The translations under genes were made by a program, and so were the position numbers. Below the pieces are notes generated by a model. That model did no database searches, had not been told where the DNA came from, and saw nothing but the letters and a program-made list of their open reading frames with translations. A stretch of DNA of 64,000 bases, taken from contig NC_039517.1 of NCBI RefSeq assembly GCF_003672135.1, forward strand, positions 1,736,001 to 1,800,000, read 5' to 3'. This DNA is from Ooceraea biroi. Lineage: Eukaryota; Arthropoda; Insecta; Hymenoptera; Formicidae. This document shows, in pieces, positions 49,418 to 59,905 of this stretch; the stretch's first letter is position 1, and every line of letters begins with the position of its first letter.

Positions 49418-50207
49418 GGTAATTATGTACTTTAACGGACCCAGCCCCGATGACCTTGACCTTGACATATGTTGTCAAGGTCACCCTCCTGAGTGACCTT
49501 GAAGAGGTTTTAGCCGTCGCTCGTTGTTTGTTAAAAAGTTATAAACAAAGAAAGTTTAATGATTTCGCACGAATTTTTAGCTGTCCACGTGAAGCAAGAA
49601 CATGATACTGACATATATTACAAAGGTTACCTTCCCGAATAACCCGCACTAGGTTTTAGTCGTCGATCGTTGTTTATGAAAAAGTTATTAACAAAAGAAA
49701 TTCCGAAAATATAGTAGTTAGTTTGAAAGAATATTGAATATTGAAAGATATAAACGACGAATATGTATATGAACGAAGAAAGGAAAGTCATTTAAAGCAG
49801 TGAATTGTTAATATATAGAATAGTTTCTTTTAATATAAGTACAAAGTATTCTTCACTTTAACCAAAAGCACAAACAGTTAAATACAAAGTATTCTCTGCT
49901 TTAACCTAACCTAACCTAAGCTAAAATTCCATCAAATATACTTTTTAACAAACAACGAGCGAAGGGTGAAACCTAGTGCGGGTTATTCAGGAAGGTGACC
50001 TTTGTAATATATGTCAAACTCAAGTCCTTGCTTCGCGTGGACAACTGAAAATTCGTGCAAAATTATTAAACTTCTTTTGTTAATAACTTTTTAATAAACA
50101 ACGAGCGACGGCTAAAACCTCTTCAAGGTGACTCAGGAGGGTGACCTTGACAACATATGTCAAGGTCAAGGTCATCGGGGCTGGGTCCGTTAAAGTACAT
50201 AATTACC
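49418..50207 (-). mobile_element. Foldback element, family A, copy A4
   Basis: This copy has the same orientation as A2, from GGTAATTATGTACTTTAACG to CATAATTACC. At 790 bases it lacks about 65 bases near the right inner module that A1 and A2 keep (the part containing GTAAACGTATATGGCATCG). CCTAACCTAACCTAA lies at about 49903. The left arm keeps four TCAAGGTCA-type sites; the right arm keeps three, with one changed to TCAAGGTGA. It lies 268 bases from the dispersed repeat at 48311-49150. No target duplication is visible. Confidence 0.9.
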
Positions 50208-53200
50208 GTATTATATTCTCATAAGTGAATTGCGCCGGAAATACCGTGTCTTGTTACGCGAAGCAATCATATTTTCGCGAACGAGTGCCGTAAATAAGTG
50301 CAAATGCGCGCGTTATGTAAAGTGTGATCAGTAAGTGAAGTACAGGAGGGAATGTATCGGAGCTGTTGGAGGTTCCAAGCCGAGGTTCCAACTCCGATTT
50401 CATCGATGGACTGCGAGGGACCACGATGGACCGCGAGGGATCTTATTTGGCGAGTGCTTGATCTTCACGCTGATAGAATAAAGTAGCAGTAGTGCACGCA
50501 TTGCTTTGTAGATCGCACTGATTTTTGGCGAGAAAATTATTGTAGGTAGTATCGTGAAACTGAGCGAGAGAGAGAGTTTCGCAGACGTTGAAATTATTCA
50601 TTTGCATATTAAGATCAGCAGGAGCATTTTGTTTCCCACTATCTGTTCAGTTAATAAATTGCAATTTTGTTTATGTATTTTAATCTTGATGAGGCAGTTT
50701 CTTTCGAGTTTGTTTCCGTCCTGCTTTATTTTTACGCTTTCTCTCGCTCATATTCTCGGTCTTGTTCATTTTCTCTCCCTCTGTGTGTCTCTCTACCTCG
50801 TTTCATCTTGCATTAATGAATCGCCACGGGATATCGCTAGCATATTGCTGTTACTCGTGCCGCTACATTCGGCTCAATGCATGTTCTCTCTCTCCCCCTT
50901 TGCATTTGCTTCTCTTCAGTGGCGTTCACTTTGGGGGGGCGTTAATTGCATTGACATTCAATATTTTTCTCTTAATACTTTTTCGGACTACATTCCGTCC
51001 AATTTTACGCAACTTGCAAAATTAATAATTACGTCGCGAAATTATATTTGAAATTATTTTCTTCTTGCGTTTTTGTTTTCGAGATAAGAGTTGGGACGCC
51101 TATGCGATAGACGTTCCCCTCGAGTGACATTAAACGGGCCCCGTATAAAGCAGGCGTGTATAGCACAATATATCGCGTCTTCGTCGCAGGAGGGGGGCGG
51201 CTTATTAAAATCGCGGCGAGGATTGCGAGATCGGGGGCGACATTAAGGACATTAATCACGCGCGTGTAAACGGGGGCCTCTCAATGGAGAACGCGTGCTC
51301 GTTCAAAATTGGGGCTCGGACGAGCAGCCCCGGCTAACTTGCGGCTAATTTCTCTCGGTTAGGGGTTGGCCGACGCTACTACCGGCTCGAGAACGGAAGA
51401 AGGGGCATTCTTCACGTCCGGAGTTTAACGTTTTCGGAGAATTCATTATTCCTTCGTCGATCAGCTTGGAGAAATTATTATGTTTTACGCATTGCCGTCT
51501 TCATTTTCTTGTTTCTTAATCGTGTGACCCTTTTGTCTTAAGAAAACCTGCATTTTCATTAAATATATGTATGGGGTTTCCTTTAGTTTCCCTTTCTCTG
51601 AAAAATTGTTTATTTTTCATCACATATGAAGAATAATTTAATTATCGTGGCATATATGACTTTTCGAAGATTTTAATGCCGATATTTGAAAATTGTGAAA
51701 GAACTTGAAACGACAGTCAGTCATTTTAGTTTTGAATAATTTTTCTCAAGTGAAGACGAAACCTCCTGTATATGTATATTATACATCTGATGCATTCAGG
51801 CACGAACGTAAGAAGGATTGCTCTCGCCGATTTGCGAGCGATTAATTCCCCACGAATGGCGGACGGAGGTGGCGAACCGATGCTGGCTCGGCGAAAAGCA
51901 TCGACGGGGAATTAACGTTATCTAATAACAAAGTTCTTCCAAGGCACGGGCGGAAGTCATTAAAGTTGCATTCTCATTAAGGAAACGTTACGGAATGTAA
52001 CCGTGTTATGGAAAACCCATTTCCGTATCCATCTGACAATTTGCATAATTCCGCCCGGCTCTGATTCACCTCTGCGGATTGAATCCGCGTCGCATTTAAG
52101 ACGATAGAGATCGATGCCTCGTTTCTCGTACGGGCGAACGCAATTTTAACGCAGCGCGTTATTTTAAAGAGCTTTTCAGCCGGTTGCCAATATCCGGGGG
52201 CTTTTATTTTTGCGAAACCGTGGTTAACATTTCCATTTTCCGCCGTTGTTTCAATTATTTCGTATTAACGGTCGCCGCGATTCGCCCGCCGCACACATCG
52301 ACGCGTGAATGTATAAACATTGCATTGCCCGCATCGCACGCGAAAGAGTCATTAATCATTTTATATAAATCGTTTATATAATTATGTTGCTGTCTGTGTC
52401 ACGCGAAAATTCCAAGAGATTAATGAACGCTCCGGCGTCGCAAGTGGCTGCACAAAATCACGGCGCAATTTCGAAAACGCGAGTTTCTCAGCCCGCCAAT
52501 TTCCTCGTTAAGTTGTTTTCCCTTAACAGAAAAATTCTATCGTCTCCTTTCCCTTAATACGGTCAATTTCTTTTACCATCGTCGCCTCGAGACAATTTTT
52601 TACCGTACAGCGATGTACTCGTAACGGAACGCAATGCAGAGTGAAATTAACGCGATGACGGTGCGCTACACGAACGCGATACGTGCATATTTATTTAAGC
52701 CCGCGCGTCGCCTCGTTTGCTGGGCGCGCATTTACGGTAAACTCTGCGGTAAGAACCTACGTTCCGCGCTCGCCCGAGCTGCAGCTCGCCCTGTGAGGCG
52801 ATTTAACAGGGACGTTCTTCCCGTTTCTCATCTCTCCCGTTTAGCTCATTCGGATACACGCGGAAGGGCGTGCGTCTTTAACGTGGCGAGCGAGACTTTT
52901 CCCGTGACATCTGGCGAGCATTAGCCTCCGTTGCGGACGTAACACGCGGAGGGAAATCGCGCGTAGACGATTCAGGGATAGTTGCTGCAGCTCGCATCGG
53001 CGCGGCGGCGGCGGCCGTGACGCGACATCTGTTTGGAACGAGCGAGCGACAGGGTTGAGGGAAAGTGAACAGAGAAAGGGGGACGCAAAGAGAGAGACAG
53101 AGGGTGGAAATGCAAAGGGAAATGTGGCGGCAGAGGTAGAGGGTTTTTCGGCCGCCGGCATGCAAGAACGAGGGAGAACCGACATCGCGTTATCCAGCCG

Positions 53201-54548
53201 GAGGGACGTTAAATATCCGCGTCGCGCGAGTGGTTTCAACTCGCGCGCGTTCGAGTGATTTTCAGCAACGCGAAAAGAGCGATTACATTGGGCCACAACG
53301 AAATTGAGAGTGAGGTTTGTGTTTACGAGTTACGGGCGCATGCACGCAACTGATTGCGTGCTTAATGAAAAATTGATCAAATTCTTACTCGTATTATTGA
53401 TCGTATCGCTGATTGCGATTGTCGACTTTGTTTGCTCTTTGACAATGTATGTATGATTGCGTTTATTGCATTGCGTTAGTCATTGTTTATTGTGTCGAGT
53501 TATTTGCGTAATTCCGCGTGCAAAATTGCGAAATATTGATTGGCCGTGCCGTGGCGCCGCCCGCGCCGTATCGGACTTGAGAACGAGGCAGCAAATATTT
53601 TCGACGCCGCTTGAAACATACTCGTGTATGTACACCGTAACAACGAATTCTGAATCTGATATGTTTGACGGAAAATATAGTATTTTGGACGTGTATATGT
53701 ATGGGAAATAGTGAAAATGCGCGAGTCAAGATTTAAATTAGAGATACCCAGCTCCATTACTCCATTCGCGTCCAACGAAACGTCACCGTTTCGCTTCACC
53801 CTTTCGCGATCATGATTTCGTAACGATAATCGCGCGCTGGCGGCCGCGCGGCCGAACGCGGGAACGGCGATTCGATGAAATTCGACTAATCCGAGCGAGT
53901 GACGGAAAGAGAGATAGCGGAAATCGGAATGGTCGGTCGCGCGACGAGGACGAGGATGAAGCGGAAACGGCAGGATGCGGAGGACCGCAGGACGAGTCCG
54001 CCAACTGTCGCGGTGTCGGGCCTTGTCGGATAATCGCCGGGACCGAACTTTCTCCATAAATCACGAAACGGTCCGCGGACGCGCCGTTGCTTCGCGAACG
54101 AACGGACGGATGGACGGAAGAGGAGGACGGGGCACCGGCAGGAGTCGAAGTTGAGCCGCGGATCGTTGGGAATATAATGGATATTAATGTCGCGATCCCT
54201 TCCTCCTCACGCTGATATTTCGTCCATGGTGTGTATTTCGTCCACGGAAAATCCGGAGAAGGACCTAATCGGCTTACTCGGGCATCCCCCAGATGTTGAG
54301 GACTCATCCTTCGAATGATTTTTGGGATTCGAGATCTTCGCGAGAGAGAGAGAGGGAGACAGACCTAATTCGGAGATCCGCGAAACTGAGAGAATGTCGA
54401 TGATGGGGATAGAAAGGGGAGATATTATCGAAACTACTCTGACGCGTCGATCAATATCGTTTTTCTTTTATCATGGTGTATCTCGTACTGTGACAAAGGT
54501 AGCTGCGTTATGGTGACTGATGAAGCGATTAGCGAATAGTAACGGAAA
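50208..54548. other. Unique DNA, no gene recognised
   Basis: A 165-codon frame at 50554-51051 is rich in Leu, Ser and Phe because of CT tracts and has no recognisable domain. The direct repeat at 51023-51222 is described separately. A GA tract lies at about 54337-54354. I see nothing else supported. Confidence 0.45.
51023..51222 (+). repeat. Dispersed noncoding repeat copy 2 (direct partner of 18314-18500)
   Basis: ATTACGTCGCGAAATTATAT, ACGCCTATGCGATAG and TATAGCACAATATATCGCGT follow the same order as in the first copy, with several insertions. The orientation is the same as copy 1, unlike the neighbouring inverted pair 16348-17130 / 48311-49150. Confidence 0.65.
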
Positions 54549-54550
54549 TA

Positions 54551-54777
54551 TTGGGTTGTCCGAAAAGATCGTATGAATTTTAAAAACCATGTGGACGACT
54601 TCTTTGCCTCCAAACCAGTCAAGTTCTTCGAGGATGGAATCCTAAGTTGTCTGAAAGATGGGTTAAACTAACAAAATGGTAGATATCTTGAATGAATAAA
54701 ATTTTTATTTAGTGTTTATAATAAAATTACTTTTTAAGTTACAATTTTATTTTATATGAACTTTTCGGACAACCCAA
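54551..54777 (+). mobile_element. Internally deleted mariner, 227 bp
   Basis: The ends TTGGGTTGTCCGAAAAG and, inward from the right, TTGGGTTGTCCGAAAAGTTC are inverted repeats flanked by TA (54549-54550 and 54778-54779). Only the last part of the transposase gene is left between them. This is a third mariner lineage in the window, with ends unlike those at 20405 and 33267. Such deleted copies can be moved only by an intact relative. Confidence 0.92.
54576..54682 (+). pseudogene. Mariner transposase C-terminal fragment
   Basis: The frame opens NFKNHVDDFFASKPVKFFED and reaches GI, loses one base near 54642-54643, then resumes as KLSERWVKLTKW before a TAG at 54680-54682. The pattern FF.SKP..F...GI.KL.ERW.K is the standard mariner C-terminus after the third catalytic aspartate. 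Everything upstream, including the catalytic core, is missing. Confidence 0.85.
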
Positions 54778-55013
54778 TATTATAAACAATTCAGAGTGAG
54801 GATAACTGTTTATCGACAGAAGTGCACGCTTTCTCGCGACTCGTACAGACCGCGACGTTGATTGCTCCCGAGATATCAGAATGTGGCGGATCCTGCATGA
54901 AAGAATGCACATTTCGCCGAATATAATTCGATATGATCGTAAAGCCAGAATTGGCCGAGCGCTACGTGATGTACTAAACTCTTTCTCTCCTCTCTTTCTC
55001 TCTTCCTTATCAG

Positions 55014-55167
55014 CTTTATCGAGGCTTGCTCCGGATGGCGAAATACCGAGGGGGAAATCTGCCGATGACCGACGAGATACTGTCGTGTGCAGGGAGCCGC
55101 GGGAACACGTCCGAAAATGCGCCGAGGAAAATAAGAGAACGCGACGCGGCCGCCGAGCTGGAAGAGG
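55014..55167 (+). CDS. Candidate internal exon of an unidentified gene
   Basis: A textbook acceptor precedes the segment: TACTAAAC (54972-54979) as branch point, then about 30 bases of almost pure pyrimidine ending TTATCAG at 55013. A donor GAGG|GTGAGG follows at 55168. The 154-base interval is open in the frame starting CTT at 55014, which includes MAKYRGGNLPMTDEILSCAG and ends RDAAAELEEG. A second frame (LSRLAPDGEIPRGKSADDRR) is also open throughout, so the phase is not certain. I recognise no domain. Nearby exons were not found, so the exon could instead belong to a 5' UTR or be a chance arrangement. Confidence 0.4.
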
Positions 55168-56916
55168 GTGAGGTTTGGTTTTTCGTTCGCCTCGGAGAAA
55201 CGCCAGGAAACCCTAACGTTCACGTTCACTGCACCCGGGAGGGTTGCTTCGCCTCCGCTGCAGGCTGTATCAGTTATTTCGCTGGGCGTGTCGGCGGTTC
55301 TTCTTTTCGAACGCGAATCGTGTAGTGTCGCGCGAGGATCATCTCGGTTCCTCGGTGTTTCCGCCGAATGATGATGAGAAAGTCGACGGGCACGAGGGTG
55401 GATGTAAAGAGAGCAACGGGGTCGGTCGAGCTACAGCATCCCCGCAGCGGGAAACCACCAAGAGGACGGGAGGTCTCTCGGACGTTTATCTGATTCGACG
55501 CGACGTCGTTTACGCCGCTGCGACGCCGCGTCTATATAATGCATGGCAAATGCATCGAACCGGAGACGCGGCGGGTATTACTGTAGTAAGGCGAGAGCAT
55601 TGTGATGCTGCGGATATATAGATCGGCGACTGGATAGCAACTTGGGGAGCCCGGGGCAGGGACGCGCGATCGTACACCGATATCGAGTAAACTCTTTAGC
55701 GAGCGCGTAATCAATCTCCGTTATGCTGCTCGAGTTTCCACGGCTGAAGAAAACGCGCGACGTGAAATTTCGGCTCGTCAAGTATCAACTGATGTACTAT
55801 CTCAGCTGAGAGATACAAAGTCTCCGCGACTCGAGGTTAACGATCGAGGACTCGGGATTCGCGTATTTGCGTCGATGCGGGAGCATTAAAAATCGATGAT
55901 CCAAAGAGTCCTCACGCGGGGGACTCGGAGGACTCGGGACTCATCGCTCGGCATTTGAAATTTAAACGAGAGCCGGGATTGAAAATTTCAGACCTCCCGA
56001 AATCGCCGTGCACCGCTGCCGCCCGGAAGTCCCGGAAGAATCCTCCGCGAGTTCGACAATCCCGCAGCCTGGCGATCTTAGCATTCACCGGGATCGACAT
56101 ATTCGGGACTCGCGCACAGTAAAACGCGCCGACGCCGAGACGATCTCATGAATGCGCGTATGCACCGCTTCGGGAATCTTTTATTAAAATATTGAATGTA
56201 CGGGAGGAAGCCAGGGGGGCGGCACGGGGTACGTCAGGGGCGGAGGGGAGTCCGCGTCAGCGAATAATGTTACGGTTTCGCGTTTTGGAGGATTCTTCCG
56301 CGGGAAGGGATCGCGGATGCACTTAGATACGTGGAATTGCGGCAGTTTAACCCGGTTGCTTCTTCTCTTTCTCTCTCCTTACCTTGTCCGTGTAACCCCC
56401 TCCCCCGTTTCCCCTATGTCGGACGGCCGTGGATCGAGTTAGGAGAATGGGCGGTCGTGACAATCGTATCACCCTGCACTTTCGTTCGCCCTCCGGGTTA
56501 ACGTCCCACCTTCTATTTTCCGCGAAGCGAATTAGGTACGAATAGCGATCCCCGGTCGCCTTGAAACCCTTTCCGCAAATGCTCTTGGCGTGGCTCAACT
56601 TTGTCCCCGGGCTCTAAGCTCGTTCGGGTAATTTTATCGTCCGTCTGCCAGCCAGCTGGCCGGCTTCTGCTCTTTCGTGACAACTAATTTATTTGGCCGT
56701 GGAAGCTACCGACCTACCGTGAGAGAAAGAGAGAGAGAGAGAAAGACAAAGGAGGGTTTAAGAGAGACGGAGCAGCGAGAGAGAGAATGAAAAGGGCGAG
56801 ATTGAGACGAAGAAGTAAAACGCAAAGGGTTGCCGCGGGAAATCGATACAGCGCTCTTCCAGATTTTATCCCCTTTCTCCGCGTTCTCGTGTTTCTGCTC
56901 TCTTCTACCCTCTCTC

Positions 56917-56919
<3 letters not shown>

Positions 56920-56953
<34 letters not shown>
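56920..56953. repeat. (TC)n microsatellite
   Basis: A run of about sixteen TC dinucleotides starts after CTCTCTCGTCC. Frames crossing it give artificial Leu-Ser or Arg-Glu repeats. Confidence 0.9.
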
Positions 56954-56957
<4 letters not shown>

Positions 56958-57790
56958 CTCTTCCTCTTTTCCCTCTGTTTTTCTCTCTCTCGCTCGTACT
57001 CGTGCCGCCTCAACCGGCATGGAGAAAAGTTTCCGTGCAGACGCTTAGTTGCAGCGGCTTCCGCGGATAATCCTTCCGCCAATTTCGCGAAATTATGTTC
57101 CACGGCCTTACCTAAGGTTTCAATAAGGCGCGCGCGGCCCGCGAAGGGCAAAGTCGAGTATAACGCAATCCGCCCCAGCCTCTTTCCCCTCTCCCTGCTC
57201 TCCACCTAAGTAGATATATAATTCTTGCGAGTAATTCGTGGGAATTCCGCTCGAGAAGGAGCCCCGTTAGTCTCGAGAAAGAATTCCCATTCGACGGAAT
57301 ATCGCGTCTCTTCGCTGCCCCCGGTATGTTTCATTTGGGGCGTTCGTCACGAGGGGTACACGTGGGGGGAGCCTGATTTGTCGCCTTATCGCGGGTATCT
57401 GCCGGGCAGCGAGTGCACCGCTTCTTCCCCCTTTTCCCGAGATTCTCTTTGAGAGATCAATTAGCTTGCCGAGGAAGATGAGAAAATGTTGCGCGCGGAC
57501 TTCCGATAACTGGATTCGGACTTTCGCGGATAATCCGCGTGCCAATTGCGCGAAATTATGTCGCTTAGTCTTAGACTAGCTCCGGGCGCTTGAATGGGAA
57601 AACGCGACATTGTGAAAGTTCCGCGGAGACAAAGGGCCAGGGCGCGCACTACTTGCGTCCATTGTTGGAAGTTACCTGGCAGTCGAGTTTATATCGAGCG
57701 ATAGAATTGCCTTAATCGGGCGCGCGATCAACTATAAATCTCTCCTCCGCCCTGCGCGGATCGCGCGATTTGTGAGAACATTACGGACTG

Positions 57791-57791
57791 T

Positions 57792-57834
<43 letters not shown>
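57791..57834. repeat. (TC)n microsatellite
   Basis: About twenty TC dinucleotides lie here with a few interruptions. They follow a purine/pyrimidine-mixed region and precede an AT-rich block. Confidence 0.9.
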
Positions 57835-58911
57835 TGGTGAGCGTCGAATTTTCGTAAATTATTCGCCGCATTTTTCGGATCGCGAATATAATCGGATCCC
57901 GGCGGCTTAATATTAATAAGCAACGCAATTAATACAAACGTGGATTACATGGGCGTTGTGCGCGGCGTTATTGCCTGCAAATGAATGCGATTAGTGTCGA
58001 ACATGAATCGAACGCGTTAACGCAAAACGCAATTTTCGGACGCGCGGACGAACAATCGCGAGATTGCACGTGCGGAACAGGTTCGACGCCGATCAAGGCT
58101 CTCTTAAAGTAAAACAAAATCCAGACTACGAGCACGCGTTCGTCTCGCATAAAGACGCGAATGCAATTAATTCTGCATTTCATCTCGAATTACGCTCACT
58201 CGTCGCGAGTCTATTAAGCGCGTTACGTAACATATTCATCGCGATTCCGCTTCGCGTGGCTGCTCGCACAGTCGCAACGTCCAAATCGGTCGGTGATGCG
58301 GTTTCCCACCCCCTCGGGAGATTGAAAAGTATCTCGGCAACCGTTTTCAGAAAGTCAAGCGCGGACTCCGGGGAAGCGGAGGAGACGGAGAGACGCGCCA
58401 GAGATGAGATATCAAAATTGTTTTAAAGTCCCGATCGAGTTGACGAGTCTTTACCACCGCGAGGGGTCTCGAGAGACGGATTGAGAAGTCCTATCGAGGG
58501 CGGCGGCGGCGGCGCAAGTTTTACCCCTGCCGCCTCTCCCCTCGCGACACCGCCGGAGACAGGATTCCGGAGCCTTCCGTCGCCGAAATAGGGTGGTATA
58601 CCCTCGAGCGACTCTCTCCGCGCCGCTGCTTCGCCGCTCAGCAATCCTCTCATTTACGGGAGTTACCGCGAATTTCGCGTCCTCCCTTCCCCCCTCGCGC
58701 ACCCCCGGATCGGCGTGTGGATGGATAGGACGGGATGTCTTTCTTCATCCCGCCGCAAACGTTATTTGTCGGCGGTGTAAGCGGTACAACAAGAGGGAGC
58801 CGCGCCACGTTTCGTCGGCGGGGGTGGCTCGACCGCGAACGTCGAACTCGGCAAGGAAGGGCAATTTGTTCGTCCAAAATTGAGTATATTTTTTTCTTTT
58901 ACGCGGCCTAG

Positions 58912-59903
58912 CCCACGTAGAAATTGCCGAGGTTGTTTAACTGGCCCAACATTGGCCTAGTATTGGTAGCCCAGAGTACGGCAGCGGCGTTACACTCCAG
59001 TGTCGGATCTGTACTGGCACAATACTGGCGGCCAGTACTGCAAAGAGTTGGCAGACAGTCTTGTCCCAGTACTTATTAAAAACCCGGCCATGTGACGGGC
59101 CATTATAAAATACAGACATGGACCAGTACTGGTTGCGAGACGGGCCATGCTTCGGCAACCGACACAGACCCAGCATTCGACTACATACATTGCCGATAAT
59201 ATATAACTAGCAACACAGGCGCGCGCTATAAATAAAATAAGAAATAAAAAAATAATATAATAAATACAATTGTCAATATAACCGCACTGACAGCCACTAT
59301 GACATTCTGACATTCGCAACACGAAGTTCAAGTCACACGAAATTCGTCGCGGAAAAGAGACCTCAATATTCGATAAAAAAGAACTTCACGAAGTTAACAC
59401 GCCTTTTTTAGAATAGGATTATAACAATATATTGATTCACCAGCGACCGATAGATGGCCAGATCAGGCGTGACGTTCTCGCTAGAAACATTTGCGTTATC
59501 ACGTATAAATAACCATCCGGAAAACCGATTTAACATCTTTTTCTTTTAAACGCGATATTAATTCACGCGACATCTACAAAATGATTTTACTAATGTTGTT
59601 TGCATTAGGCTTTGTTTATAATATTTAAGTCACAAATACAAATAGTACAAAATACATATTATATATATAAAAAATACATTAATACATTAATTGGTCCACT
59701 TCTATGCCCAATGCGGGTGCAGTTATTTACCGAATACTGGTCCATATATTATTGCCAGTGTCGGATCAGTACTGGCAATTAAGTACGGCATGGCGTTACA
59801 CTCCTGTGTCGAATCTGTACTGGCACAATACTGGCGGCCAGTACTGCCACGATGGCAAACGGTACAGTCCCAGTATTGGACCGTTTTGAAATTTCTACGT
59901 GGG
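58912..59903. mobile_element. 992-bp element with CCCACGTAGAAATT ends and direct subterminal repeats
   Basis: CCCACGTAGAAATT begins the left end and is inverted at the right end (AATTTCTACGTGGG, to 59903). TA lies one base outside on the left and directly outside on the right, a possible two-base duplication. About 85 bases beginning TACACTCC and containing CTGTACTGGCACAATACTGG occur near 58991 and again near 59808 in the same orientation, not inverted. The middle (about 59209-59430) is homologous to 2888-3790. The short frames in it have no recognised domain. The superfamily is unknown to me. Confidence 0.8.
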
Positions 59904-59905
59904 TA

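Larger units (their letters stand above)
55168..58910. other. CpG-rich DNA with long TC/GA tracts, no gene recognised
   Basis: Microsatellites: (GA)n at about 56718-56741, (TC)n at 56920-56953, (TC)n at 57791-57834 and (GGC)n at about 58497-58515. The longer frames here (up to 163 codons at 56714-57205) run through these tracts and are not credible proteins. Confidence 0.45.

Noticed and set aside
50554..51051. A 165-codon plus-strand frame with hydrophobic segments
   Set aside because: The hydrophobicity comes from CT-rich tracts coding Leu, Ser and Phe. There is no recognisable family and its end overlaps a dispersed noncoding repeat.
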